Shown one piece after another: positions 17,303 through 26,683 of a stretch of DNA of 64,000 bases. This DNA is from Mucilaginibacter sp. (GTDB lineage: Bacteria; Bacteroidota; Bacteroidia; Sphingobacteriales; Sphingobacteriaceae). Numbering within the stretch: position 1 is the stretch's first letter; the number at the start of each line of letters is the position of its first letter. Both the position numbers and the translations under genes were made by a program. The notes below the pieces were generated by a model that saw only the letters and a list, made by a program, of their open reading frames with translations, did no database searches and was not told the origin of the DNA. The stretch covers positions 1 to 64,000 of the forward strand of contig NZ_JAQBOF010000035.1 of assembly GCF_028288185.1 (NCBI RefSeq), written 5' to 3'.

Positions 17303-19229
17303 TTTTATCATCTAATAATTTTACCATTTTTTCGTGTAGTTGACCGGGCTGAAAAGGTTTAGCCAATACGTCATTCATACCTGATGAAAGAGCTTCCTGC
17401 TGCTCATGATCAAAAGACGCGGCTGATAATGATATGATTGGGATGCTACGTTTAGGTTCATCAAAATCTATCCTGATCTTTCGGGCGGTCTGGTAACCGT
17501 TCATTTCGGGCATGTGGGTATCCATCAATATCAGGTCGTAATCGTTTTCTCTTAGTTTATCTAATGCTTTAAGGCCATTGTTTACCACATCGGGCTTAAT
17601 GTTCCAATCGTTTAAAATTTTTGTCAACATAAATTGATTGATCAGGTTATCCTCGGCTACCAATACCTTTATACCATCAAATGGTTGAAGGTGATCGTTT
17701 GATCTTTTAACTTTCTCTTTCTGTGGCTTATCAGCTATAGCATACCTGTTTGTAAAGGTAAATACGCTGCCCTTGCCCGGCCTGCTATTAACAGAAAGTT
17801 CGCCGCCTTTTAATTGTACCAGTTTTTTAACAATGGCAAGGCCTAAGCCTGTACCACCGTATTTAGCTGTAATATCATCATCCGCTTGCTCAAACGATTC
17901 GAAAATATCATTTAAACGATGTTTAGGTATACCTATACCTGTATCTTCAACAGTAAATTGAAGTTGTGCTTTATCACTTTTTTTATCAAGCACGGCAATT
18001 TTTAGTTTAACATGGCCTCGTTTAGTAAACTTAATAGCATTACTTAGCAAATTCATCAATATCTGATTTAGGCGCAACGAGTCTATCATTAAATACTCGG
18101 GTATATCGGGGTCTATATCCAAAAAGAACTCTATATGTTCTTCATCAGCTTTAAATTTAAGTAAACGATAAACGGACTGTACCAGGTCGACCAGTTTATT
18201 GGAAGTACGAACTATACTGAATTTGCCGGCATCTATTTTTGATATATCCAGTACATCATTTATAACTCCCAATAATGATTGCGATGAAACCTCCAACAGG
18301 TCAAGCATATTGTTTTGCTGGTCGGTAACCTCTGTTTTGCGCAGCAATGCTGTTAAGCCAATAATACCGTTAATAGGTGTCCGTAACTCATGGCTCATAT
18401 TAGCCAAAAAAGATTCTTTTGCTTTTTTACCAAACTCGGCTGCTTCTTTTGATTTAATTAGCTGCAACTCGTAGCTTTTTTGTGGCGTAACATCATTAAT
18501 ATTAAAAAATAATGTTTTATTGCGATAAGCCACCCGGCACTCTACTGATATTGGATTTTTAGAGAATGTGGCAAACTGATAATCTAAAACAGCAAGGTTA
18601 AGATTGTCTTTAATAATATCGCCCAACCTTTTGCGGAACGCCGTCTTGTCTTCGTCAACTACACGATCAATAATGCTCTTGCCAACCACTTCTGCTTGTT
18701 TAAAGCCTAGAATAGTTTCGACAGCAGGGTTAATACTTTTTATACGCAGTGTTTCAGCATCAACAACACAAATAATATCAGCAGAGTTTTTTACTACCAG
18801 GGCAAAATTTCCCAGCTCTTCATTTTTTTGCTTAATATCGGTCTGTGCGCGGGCTAACTTTATAAATGAATCAACTTTGGCTGATGTAACGTATGGGTCA
18901 AGCGGTTTATATAAATAATCAACAGCACCAACACCCAATCCTTTAACAGCATATTTTGTTTCTTTTGATATGGCTGTTACAAAAATCACCAATATATCTT
19001 TAGTGCGCGGGTTTGATTTAAGCATTTCTACAAACTCAAAACCATCCATATCGGGCATTTGCACATCAACAAGGGCTATGGCAATATTATTTTCCCAGGC
19101 AATTTTAAGCCCTTCGTTTGGGGATGTTGTTGAGTAAATCTTAATATCGTTACGTTGCAGCAAAGCTTCAAGGGCAACAATATTTTCTTCTCTATCGTCA
19201 ACAATAAGAATATTTACAGGGATCGGCAT
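17286..19229 (-). CDS. Hybrid histidine kinase: REC-PAS-HisKA-HATPase-REC
   Basis: Domains in order over 647 residues: REC (about 5-120, phospho-acceptor Asp in VDVQMPDMDG), PAS (about 140-255), HisKA with FLANMSHELRTPINGII (about 275-340), HATPase_c with DTGIGIPKHRLNDIFESF and GGTGLGLAIVKKL (about 390-500), and a second REC (about 520-640, LMDTHMPEMNGYQ). No TM segment is present, so it is cytoplasmic and presumably receives phosphate from another kinase through the N-terminal REC. It is last in an operon with a CHASE3 kinase, CheR and CheB, 31 bases after cheB. Confidence 0.92.
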   Translation of the reverse strand: MPIPVNILIVDDREENIVALEALLQRNDIKIYSTTSPNEGLKIAWENNIAIALVDVQMPDMDGFEFVEMLKSNPRTKDILVIFVTAISKETKYAVKGLGVGAVDYLYKPLDPYVTSAKVDSFIKLARAQTDIKQKNEELGNFALVVKNSADIICVVDAETLRIKSINPAVETILGFKQAEVVGKSIIDRVVDEDKTAFRKRLGDIIKDNLNLAVLDYQFATFSKNPISVECRVAYRNKTLFFNINDVTPQKSYELQLIKSKEAAEFGKKAKESFLANMSHELRTPINGIIGLTALLRKTEVTDQQNNMLDLLEVSSQSLLGVINDVLDISKIDAGKFSIVRTSNKLVDLVQSVYRLLKFKADEEHIEFFLDIDPDIPEYLMIDSLRLNQILMNLLSNAIKFTKRGHVKLKIAVLDKKSDKAQLQFTVEDTGIGIPKHRLNDIFESFEQADDDITAKYGGTGLGLAIVKKLVQLKGGELSVNSRPGKGSVFTFTNRYAIADKPQKEKVKRSNDHLQPFDGIKVLVAEDNLINQFMLTKILNDWNIKPDVVNNGLKALDKLRENDYDLILMDTHMPEMNGYQTARKIRIDFDEPKRSIPIISLSAASFDHEQQEALSSGMNDVLAKPFQPGQLHEKMVKLLDDKIKTQA

Positions 19230-19260
19230 TTATGATGGTAAAGGTATGGTTATTAAAACA

Positions 19261-19848
19261 TTAAGTTTGAAAAAGCTCAAAAATATCTTTCGTTTTTAGT
19301 ATATATTCTGCTGCATTCATATCAATAGCCGCTTGCGGCATTTCCCTTATTTCAGCATCATTCGGATCTTGTACTATGGTTAACGCTCCATTTTTACGTA
19401 ATTTCAGTAGTCCTTCTGCCCCATCGGGGTTAGCTCCAGAAAAAAGTACCGCGGTGCAACGTTCTTTATATATTTCAGACACGCTCTCGAAAGTAACATC
19501 AATTGACGGCTTGGAGTACCATACTGCATCTGATACATCTAAACTAAAAGATTTATCTTTTTCAATAAGGGTGTGATAGTTTGCAGGCGCTATATAAATA
19601 GTATTGTTATTCAGTAAATCTTTGTCACTAATTTCCCGCATCAACATACGGCTGCTTTCGGCAAATAGTTTTTCTATCTCGCTAAAAAAATTCTTTTTCC
19701 GGTGGATCACTACAATCACCGTTTTATTCAAATCAGCAGGAAATATTTTTATCAAATTATAAATTGGTTTAAATGACCCTGCCGACCCACCTAACAGTAA
19801 CAGATCGGTATTTTGCCAGCGCTGAATTATGTTATCGTCAAGAGCCAA
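19261..19848 (-). CDS. CheB-type methylesterase domain protein (no receiver)
   Basis: The 195-residue protein is only the CheB catalytic domain. The Ser of GGSAGS (Ser22), the His of VVIHRK (His49) and the Asp of SGANPDGAEG (about 145) form the expected catalytic triad. CheB esterases demethylate or deamidate glutamyl residues of receptors. The regulatory REC domain of chemotactic CheB is missing, while the neighbouring kinase genes supply many REC domains. It overlaps cheR by 11 bases. No CheA, CheW or receptor gene is near, so a non-chemotactic signalling role is more likely. Confidence 0.9.
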   Translation of the reverse strand: MALDDNIIQRWQNTDLLLLGGSAGSFKPIYNLIKIFPADLNKTVIVVIHRKKNFFSEIEKLFAESSRMLMREISDKDLLNNNTIYIAPANYHTLIEKDKSFSLDVSDAVWYSKPSIDVTFESVSEIYKERCTAVLFSGANPDGAEGLLKLRKNGALTIVQDPNDAEIREMPQAAIDMNAAEYILKTKDIFELFQT

Positions 19849-20668
19849 TTTTTTGATATATATTTTCTTTTTGATTAATTACCTTAAACTTTTTCTTAAA
19901 TCTGTCGGTTCTGATAGTTTCTTTAGCACCCAAGCATAAAAAACCAAGCGGGGCCAGGCTGTTGTAAAAAAGATCAAGTATCCTATCCTGTAATGATATT
20001 TCGAAATAGATAAATACATTACGACAGCTTATTAATTGAAATTCATTAAAAACATTATCGGATACCAGGTTATGTACGGAAAATAAAATATTTTGTTTCA
20101 ATTCGCTATGGATTGTTGCCGCATCATATAATATAGTAAAATGATCTGTTATTGAACCCTCAAGCCCGGCAAGCTGGTAATTTTCGGCATAGCTTTTTAT
20201 TTTACGAAGACTGTAAATACCTTTCCTTGCCTCTTTTAGGCATTCGGTATTAATATCTGTGCCATAAATAAATGATTTTTTCCGCAGGCCCGCTTGCTCC
20301 ATTAAAATAGCCAACGAATAAGCTTCCTCGCCCGATGAGCAACCGGCACACCATATTTTACTATGTTGGTAAGATGCCAGGTAAGGTATAACCTGATTGT
20401 TAAACTCTTTATAAAAAGACGGATCACGAAACATTTCGGTAACGTTCACCGTGATCTCTTCCAGGAATTGCTGAAAGAAAGCATTGTCATTAACCAGTAT
20501 ATGCCGCAGATCATAAAACTGCAGTTTCTTTAACTGCATTATACGGGTTATCCTCCTTTTTAACGATGCTTTTGTGTAACTGCCAAAATCAAAACCATAT
20601 ATTTTTTTAACCAGATCAATTATCTCGGCTATTTGTGGGGCGGTTATTGTTTCGGCAGTAGCTGACAT
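19838..20668 (-). CDS. CheR-type protein-glutamate methyltransferase
   Basis: The 276-residue protein has an N-terminal all-helical CheR domain (basic face SLKRRITRIMQLKKL) and the SAM-binding domain with IWCAGCSSGEEAYSLAIL (about 105-122) and LISCRNVFIYF (about 210-220). CheR enzymes methylate glutamates using S-adenosylmethionine. It starts 1 base after the CHASE3 kinase stop and overlaps the CheB gene, so these three are translationally linked. The target is probably a receptor-like kinase such as the upstream CHASE3 protein, which is inference. Confidence 0.92.
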   Translation of the reverse strand: MSATAETITAPQIAEIIDLVKKIYGFDFGSYTKASLKRRITRIMQLKKLQFYDLRHILVNDNAFFQQFLEEITVNVTEMFRDPSFYKEFNNQVIPYLASYQHSKIWCAGCSSGEEAYSLAILMEQAGLRKKSFIYGTDINTECLKEARKGIYSLRKIKSYAENYQLAGLEGSITDHFTILYDAATIHSELKQNILFSVHNLVSDNVFNEFQLISCRNVFIYFEISLQDRILDLFYNSLAPLGFLCLGAKETIRTDRFKKKFKVINQKENIYQKIGS

Positions 20669-20669
20669 A

Positions 20670-23600
20670 TTATTTCTCCAGCCATAGCTGCATCAAGGCA
20701 ATCAACCTGTCCATATCAACCGGTTTGGTTATATAATCATTAGCTCCTGCTTCAATACATTTTTCCCTGTCATCTTTCATCGCTTTCGCGGTTAACGCAA
20801 TAACCGGCAGCCTTGCCCATTTGCTTTGCTTCCTGATATAGCGCATTGCCTCATAACCATCCATTTTAGGCATCATTATGTCCATGAGTACTATATCAAT
20901 GTCGTTAATCTCTTCCAGCTTGGTTATGGCTTCTTCACCATCTCCCGCTATCTCCACATTCATATCATAGCCTTGCAAAGCACTGCTTAGGGCGAAAATA
21001 TTACGCATATCGTCATCTACTATTAATACCTTTTTACCTTTCACACCATCCTTACTTGTTATAGCTGCAATTTTGGCGGCAAATGTACCCGGCTGTGGAG
21101 TGGTACTTATCTTATTTAAAAACAAGTTCACTTCATCAATTAACCTATCAGACGACTTATTTGTTTTTACCACCATCGCATTGGCATACTTCATCAATCT
21201 GCTTACTGATGTTTTGTCCAATTCCATAGCTGTATTTACTATTACCGGTAATGCCGCAAAGCGGTCAACTCCTTTTATTTTGTCTAATAGATCTAGTCCT
21301 GAAATATCAGGTAAATTAAGATCCAGTATTACACATTGGTATTCATTTTCATGCAGCATCCGGAAAGCCGATTCACCATCAAAAGCCTGGTCGACCGTAA
21401 TACCGTTGTTCTGCATCATTTCTTTCAATGCCTGGCTTTGTACCTTATGGTCTTCAACCAATAATATTTGTTTAAACCTGGTGCCGGTATTGGCCATTAT
21501 ATCACCAAACAGCTTATCCAACGTGCCGGTATCTATCGGTTTTTTAAGGAAGCTTATAGCTCCTTCTTTACGTACCCTGGCAGCAGCGGCATCGCCGGCT
21601 GACATTAAATGCACCGGAATATTGGTTGTTTCAGGGTCCTGCTTTAACTCCTTTAATATTTGCCATCCATCTTTACCGGGCAGCATAATATCTAATATTA
21701 CAGCATCTGGGTTGTTATCTTTAATGATCTGAACAGCATTAGTACCTTCATTTACGATTACCGATTTATAACCATGATCGCGCGAGTAATCCTGTAATAT
21801 GTTGGCAAAGTTTTTATCATCTTCAACAATAACTACCAAAGGCTCTCTATCTGATTGTCTTGGGTTAGCAATAGGTTTTAAAAATTCTTTTACCGGAGTC
21901 AAAGTTTCAACAGTTGACACGTTTTCATTATCAGTAATAACCGCTTTAGCCTGAACCGGGATAGTTAAGGTAAATTCGCTACCCTCGCCCTGCTTGCTGT
22001 GCAGGGTTATAGAACCACCCAGCAACGATGCCAGTTCGCGGCTTATTGAAAGGCCTAAACCGGTACCACCATACTTGCGGCTGGTTGAACCATCTGCCTG
22101 CTGAAAGGCTTCGAATATTATTTTTTGTTTATCGGCAGAAATACCTATGCCCGTATCTTTTATAGAGAAGTTTATTGTTTGCGGCGATTTACCCGCACTT
22201 ACGTTTATCGCGATAGTGCCATTCGCTGACGTAAACTTAAACGCATTGGATAGCAAGTTTTTGATTACCTGCTCTACCCTAACTTTATCTGTGAATACAG
22301 TAGGTGTAACATTATTTACGCTGGTTATAAACCGTATTTTTTTATTGGATGCAACTTCCTGGAACAGCGATTCCATATCCGATAAGATATCAGATATTTT
22401 GACGACCTCATTTTGCATATCCAGCTTGCCCGATTCAATTTTTGAAAGGTCAAGGATATCATTGATCAGCGTTAACAAATCATTACCGGCATTAAAAATA
22501 ACACTGGCATATTTTATCTGATCTTCTGATAAGTTGGCCGGTTTGTTATCCTTTAAGATCCGGGCCAATACCAAAATACTATTTAAAGGCGTACGCAACT
22601 CATGGCTCATGTTAGCCAGAAACTCAGATTTATACTTGCCGGTCGTTTCCAGCTCATCAACCTTGATATTTATGGCCGCACGGGCTTCCTCAATAGCTTG
22701 GTTTTTCTCTTCCAGTAAGCTGGCTTTCTCTTCCAGTTCGGCATTAATAGTGCGTAATTCTTCCTGCTGCACTCTTAACTCTTCGTCTGATGCTTCTAAC
22801 ATTTCTGTTTTGTTCATCAGTTCTTCGTTAGTAACGCGCATTTCTTCCTGCTGTGCAGCTAGTTCTTCGGCTTGTTGTTGGGTTTCTTCAAACAGGTCAT
22901 GCATTATGGTGCGTGCCTCGGCGGTATTTACCGCTATACCAATATCATTTGCTATAGCTGATAAATAATCGAGATCATGGCTCTTTAGCTCATTATTATA
23001 AGCAACCTCTATAATACCCTTCAACTTTTTATCAAAAAAGAAAGGTACTATATAAGTTTCTATCAGATCATTCAATAAAATTGATGATTGCAGTTCCAGC
23101 TTATCATTCAGCTTGCCTTTTACAGCAGTAGCCTTACCGCTTCTGGCAACCTCGCCAATCCAGCCTTCGCCTAAGGCGACTATTTTTTTAATTACCCCAA
23201 AGTTAGAGAACGCGTAGGTTGAATACAGGTCAAGGCGATTCTCCTTATCGTTATATAAATATAGGGTACCACTTAATGCTTTGGTGTAAGCGCAAACTTC
23301 GGCTAATATATTTTCTGATAGCTGTTTTTCGCCTTGCTGGCCCTGCATTTTTTCGTTTAGCAGGCCGGTACCGGTAAGCAGCCAGTTTTTGGCTTCGTTT
23401 TCGCCTAGTACTTTCTCCAACTCAACGTTGGTTACTTTTATCTCTTCTTCAATCTTCTTTTGTGCGGCAAATGTGCGTTGTATGTAATAAAACAATACAA
23501 TAATTATCAGCAGGAATATTAATGAACCAACAGCAATAAATATAATAGCGTTGGTTGACGCGGCTTTTGAGTTGGCTTTGCGATTACCAAGCAGCTCATT

Positions 23601-24095
23601 TTCCGTATCAATCATGTGGGTAATGACCTGGCGGATCTCATCCATACTTTGCTTGCCATTAATAAACATGTTGTTTTGAACCATAAAGTCCAAACCTTTG
23701 GCCTCACGCGTTTCTATGTTTGTTTTTAAAATGCCTAATTGTTCGTTTACTAATATGGTTAATGAGTCTACTCTTCTAACTTGTATAGGATTATCAGCAA
23801 TAAGCCCTCTTAGGCCTTCCAGATCAGCGTGTATAACCGGGAGCGCGGCGTTATATGGGTCAAGAAAAACTCTTTTATTGGTAGCGCCAAAACCACGCAT
23901 ACCTGTTTCGGCATCTATCAATAGTTGCAATAAGTTGGTAGATGTTTTGATCACTTTTTGGGTGTGATCAACCATTACGGTGTCGCTTTCTAATTGAGTA
24001 ATACTATTGTAAGAGAGAATACCAACAATAAGAACAAGCAAAATGGATACGCCAAACCCGGCCATAACCTGATTGCGAAATGATAGTTTTAGCAT
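20670..24095 (-). CDS. CHASE3-GAF hybrid histidine kinase with three receiver domains
   Basis: This 1141-residue membrane protein has TM1 (about 12-30), a CHASE3 periplasmic domain (about 35-180, with ETGMRGFGATN), TM2 (about 182-205), GAF (about 245-395), an extended coiled coil rich in EEL/EEK (about 405-490), HisKA (FLANMSHELRTPLNSIL), HATPase (DTGIGISADK, GGTGLGLSIS), and three REC domains with acceptor Asp in VILDIMLPG, VILDLNLPD and VLMDIMMPK. It is the promoter-proximal gene of the CheR/CheB operon. The coiled coil between GAF and HisKA is Glu-rich and a plausible methylation target. The ligand is unknown. Confidence 0.93.
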   Translation of the reverse strand: MLKLSFRNQVMAGFGVSILLVLIVGILSYNSITQLESDTVMVDHTQKVIKTSTNLLQLLIDAETGMRGFGATNKRVFLDPYNAALPVIHADLEGLRGLIADNPIQVRRVDSLTILVNEQLGILKTNIETREAKGLDFMVQNNMFINGKQSMDEIRQVITHMIDTENELLGNRKANSKAASTNAIIFIAVGSLIFLLIIIVLFYYIQRTFAAQKKIEEEIKVTNVELEKVLGENEAKNWLLTGTGLLNEKMQGQQGEKQLSENILAEVCAYTKALSGTLYLYNDKENRLDLYSTYAFSNFGVIKKIVALGEGWIGEVARSGKATAVKGKLNDKLELQSSILLNDLIETYIVPFFFDKKLKGIIEVAYNNELKSHDLDYLSAIANDIGIAVNTAEARTIMHDLFEETQQQAEELAAQQEEMRVTNEELMNKTEMLEASDEELRVQQEELRTINAELEEKASLLEEKNQAIEEARAAINIKVDELETTGKYKSEFLANMSHELRTPLNSILVLARILKDNKPANLSEDQIKYASVIFNAGNDLLTLINDILDLSKIESGKLDMQNEVVKISDILSDMESLFQEVASNKKIRFITSVNNVTPTVFTDKVRVEQVIKNLLSNAFKFTSANGTIAINVSAGKSPQTINFSIKDTGIGISADKQKIIFEAFQQADGSTSRKYGGTGLGLSISRELASLLGGSITLHSKQGEGSEFTLTIPVQAKAVITDNENVSTVETLTPVKEFLKPIANPRQSDREPLVVIVEDDKNFANILQDYSRDHGYKSVIVNEGTNAVQIIKDNNPDAVILDIMLPGKDGWQILKELKQDPETTNIPVHLMSAGDAAAARVRKEGAISFLKKPIDTGTLDKLFGDIMANTGTRFKQILLVEDHKVQSQALKEMMQNNGITVDQAFDGESAFRMLHENEYQCVILDLNLPDISGLDLLDKIKGVDRFAALPVIVNTAMELDKTSVSRLMKYANAMVVKTNKSSDRLIDEVNLFLNKISTTPQPGTFAAKIAAITSKDGVKGKKVLIVDDDMRNIFALSSALQGYDMNVEIAGDGEEAITKLEEINDIDIVLMDIMMPKMDGYEAMRYIRKQSKWARLPVIALTAKAMKDDREKCIEAGANDYITKPVDMDRLIALMQLWLEK

Positions 24096-24202
24096 TTATA
24101 GATAGTTTGGTATTACAAATATGTAAAAAACTTTTTCCCATTACGTAACAGGGCAGTAAACAGTTGTATTTAATATTTGTAAAGCGTTTATAAAATATAC
24201 AA

Positions 24203-24610
24203 CTACCTGGAATATTTTGATGGTTTAAGTATCGACCCTGCTAACGAAACAACCGGCCCTGCGAATAGCAAATACCATCCCCATTTAAATTTGATCTGGC
24301 TGGCTAAAAATCCGGCGAAAGATTTAAATGGAATAAAGCTAAAGCTGGTATGTACTTTCATATAAGCCGCTACAAACAATAGCAGCACTAATATTAAGGA
24401 GATCCATGCGGTAAGGCGCACTAATTTTATGCGATTTAATATCACTCCTAGAATACCTATCACCGATATTAACAGTATCACCATCCCGTAAGGGCGGTTT
24501 AGATCATACACATCCATATTAAATAAATGGAACGGACGCAACAACGGGCACCATGTACCGGCCATTAATAATACAAAACCTATAAATGATATAAATGATG
24601 GTAACCTCAT
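24203..24610 (-). CDS. Four-TM membrane protein of unknown function
   Basis: The 135-residue hydrophobic protein has four predicted TM segments (about 8-22, 42-57, 66-85, 107-125) and no conserved catalytic residue that I recognise. It starts 8 bases after the gldC stop, so it belongs to the rhlE, 88-aa protein, gldC run. That arrangement suggests co-expression, not necessarily a motility function. Confidence 0.75.
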   Translation of the reverse strand: MRLPSFISFIGFVLLMAGTWCPLLRPFHLFNMDVYDLNRPYGMVILLISVIGILGVILNRIKLVRLTAWISLILVLLLFVAAYMKVHTSFSFIPFKSFAGFLASQIKFKWGWYLLFAGPVVSLAGSILKPSKYSR

Positions 24611-24618
24611 GGCAATTA

Positions 24619-24948
24619 CTATTTAGATATTTCCATTTTTTCGGCAAAGTGCGCGCAGTAATCACGCAGATCTTCTATGATGTTGGTTTCGCCGGTTGCG
24701 CGTAAAAAGCTGTCGCCCATGGTCATAAGGGTTTGATAGAAAAACACCTTCATTTCGTCAACAGGCATATCTTTTGTCCAAAGGTCAATACGCAGAGCAT
24801 TTTTATAATTCTGATCCCATAGCGCCAACATAATTGATTTTACAGGCACGGCTTCTGTATTGGCTGAGTCGGTTGATTCCCATAAGATATTTTCGGGAAC
24901 ATTATTATCATCAAGTTCTACGGTAACTTTAATTTCGGCAGTTTTCAT
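24619..24948 (-). CDS. gldC: Gliding motility protein GldC
   Basis: The 109-residue protein matches GldC: EIKVTVELDDNNVPENILW at the N-terminus, KSIMLALWD in the middle and MPVDEMKVFFYQTL later. GldC is a small soluble protein linked to gliding in Flavobacterium johnsoniae, but it occurs widely in non-gliding Bacteroidota and its biochemical role is not settled. Full length. It is 6 bases downstream of a three-TM protein and upstream of a four-TM protein. Confidence 0.9.
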   Translation of the reverse strand: MKTAEIKVTVELDDNNVPENILWESTDSANTEAVPVKSIMLALWDQNYKNALRIDLWTKDMPVDEMKVFFYQTLMTMGDSFLRATGETNIIEDLRDYCAHFAEKMEISK

Positions 24949-24954
24949 TAATAA

Positions 24955-25221
24955 TTATTTAACAAGTAAAAATATAATAGTTGCCAAAGTTATAAAGCTT
25001 AGCTCAATCAGCCACAATTTTTTAAGCTCGGGGAAGAAATTACGAAACATTATATCCATAAATGACACTACAAAGGCAAACAGTAAAAATATAAGGCTTA
25101 TAGCCCCACCCAAATGCGGAAATGTCATGCCGGTAACTGCAGCACCGTTTATCCAAATGTAAACGGATAGTATTAAAAAAAACGCGGTGGCAAAGTTTAA
25201 AGGGGTTATTCTGATCTTCAT
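24955..25221 (-). CDS. Small three-TM membrane protein
   Basis: The 88-residue protein has three hydrophobic segments (about 10-25, 36-56, 69-87) and the sequence FPELKKLWLIE between the second and third. I do not recognise a family. It is 18 bases downstream of rhlE and 6 bases upstream of gldC, in the same operon. Confidence 0.72.
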   Translation of the reverse strand: MKIRITPLNFATAFFLILSVYIWINGAAVTGMTFPHLGGAISLIFLLFAFVVSFMDIMFRNFFPELKKLWLIELSFITLATIIFLLVK

Positions 25222-25239
25222 TGTGATATTAATTATCAG

Positions 25240-26583
25240 CTATTTCTTTCTAAAATTCTTTGGCTTACCTTTTTTAGGCGGCCCGGACGATCCGTTTTTT
25301 TTTGCTTTTTCGGCATCAAACTTTTTGCGCTGGTTCATTGTTTTCTTTTCGTGGAAGGCTCCTTTAAAATCCGGGTCTTCTTTCCGTTTTTGCAGATCTA
25401 TCTCGCGATTTTGATCCTGGCGTTCCTCGTAAGGTGTTTCTTCAATAAAAACTTCGGCTGGAATAGGCTCAACCGGAATAGTTTGTTTGATTAGCTTTTG
25501 AATTTTACCTACATAATACTCTTCAGTCGGATTACAAAACGTTATAGCAACACCCGATTGCAGGGCCCTGCCGGTACGGCCGATACGGTGTACATAATCT
25601 TCAAAAACAACCGGCACATCAAAGTTAATAACATGGCTCACATCGCTCACATCGATACCGCGCGACGCCACATCAGTTGCTACCAATATCTTAACCTCAT
25701 CGTTCTTAAACGCGTTCATGGAGTTAATGCGGGTGTTTTGCCCTTTGTTGGCATGCAGCACCCTCACCTGGCCCTCGCCATATTTACGCAATAAAAATTT
25801 ATATACATCCTCTGCAACGGTACGTGTTTTACAGAAAACCATCAGCTTGGTAATATCGCCCTCATCTTTTAACAATTCGCGCAGCAGGTTGATCTTGGTT
25901 TTCATGTTTGGCACATGATACAGTTTTTGTGTGACTGTTTCGGCCGGTGTAGCTTGTGGACTAACCTCGATAACCGTTGGAAATTCAAGAAAATTACCTG
26001 ATAACTCCTGGATCTTATCAGACATCGTAGCCGAAAACAGCAGGTTTTGGCGTTTAACAGGCACAACTTCCAATATCCGGTTTATCTGGGGCATAAAGCC
26101 CATGTCCATCATTTTGTCGGCTTCATCTAACACTAAAACCTGTAAAGTTTTGGTAACAATGTGGCCGGCCAGATAAATATCCATGAAACGTCCCGGCGTG
26201 GCTACAATAATGTCAACGCCTTTATTTATTATTTCAATTTGAGTTTTTGGGCCAAGGCCTCCGTAAACAGAAACGATACGCAGGTCAGTGTATTTAGAAT
26301 AAGCTTTAACGTTCTCTTCTATCTGCATAGCCAGCTCACGTGTTGGGGCTATTATCAATGCCCGGGCATGGTCGCCTTGAGCATATTTAAGGCGCATAAT
26401 AATGGGCAATACATAGGCTGCGGTTTTACCTGTGCCTGTTTGCGCTATGCCCATTACATCCTGACCATTCAATATCGGGGGGATAGCTTTTTGCTGTACA
26501 GGCGTAGCCTCGGTATAACCGGCATCAGCAATAGCATTTAAAATTTGCCGGTTAAATTTAAGATCCTCGAAAGTTACTGCCAT
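25240..26583 (-). CDS. rhlE: DEAD-box RNA helicase, RhlE-like
   Basis: All DEAD-box motifs are present: Q motif TPVQQKAIP (about 27-35), Walker A AQTGTGKT (47-54), PTRELA, DEAD in VLDEADKMMD (about 152), SAT in LFSATMS, and the C-terminal motifs VATDVASRGIDV and HRIGRTGR. The basic tail (about 385-447, rich in Lys and Arg) is typical of RhlE-like RNA-remodelling helicases acting in ribosome assembly or RNA decay. At 447 residues it is of usual length. It is first in the operon with two small membrane proteins and gldC. Confidence 0.93.
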   Translation of the reverse strand: MAVTFEDLKFNRQILNAIADAGYTEATPVQQKAIPPILNGQDVMGIAQTGTGKTAAYVLPIIMRLKYAQGDHARALIIAPTRELAMQIEENVKAYSKYTDLRIVSVYGGLGPKTQIEIINKGVDIIVATPGRFMDIYLAGHIVTKTLQVLVLDEADKMMDMGFMPQINRILEVVPVKRQNLLFSATMSDKIQELSGNFLEFPTVIEVSPQATPAETVTQKLYHVPNMKTKINLLRELLKDEGDITKLMVFCKTRTVAEDVYKFLLRKYGEGQVRVLHANKGQNTRINSMNAFKNDEVKILVATDVASRGIDVSDVSHVINFDVPVVFEDYVHRIGRTGRALQSGVAITFCNPTEEYYVGKIQKLIKQTIPVEPIPAEVFIEETPYEERQDQNREIDLQKRKEDPDFKGAFHEKKTMNQRKKFDAEKAKKNGSSGPPKKGKPKNFRKK

Positions 26584-26683
26584 GCCGCAAAGATAAGGTT
26601 TATAGTCGGGAAGTCCGAAAGACGGAAAGTCACGAAGACAAAAAGGTTTGATTGCCTGATTTTAATAATCTATTTTTAGCCCC

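Noticed and set aside
21073..21732. 219-codon open frame on the plus strand
   Set aside because: It lies wholly antisense to the receiver domains of the CHASE3 kinase; composition reflects the shadow of the real gene.
19261..24095. Chemotaxis operon
   Set aside because: CheR and CheB are present but there is no CheA, CheW, receptor or flagellar gene, and CheB lacks its receiver.
17286..24095. Defence or phage-related signalling island
   Set aside because: All domains are ordinary two-component parts; no nuclease, toxin or effector domain was found anywhere in the window.
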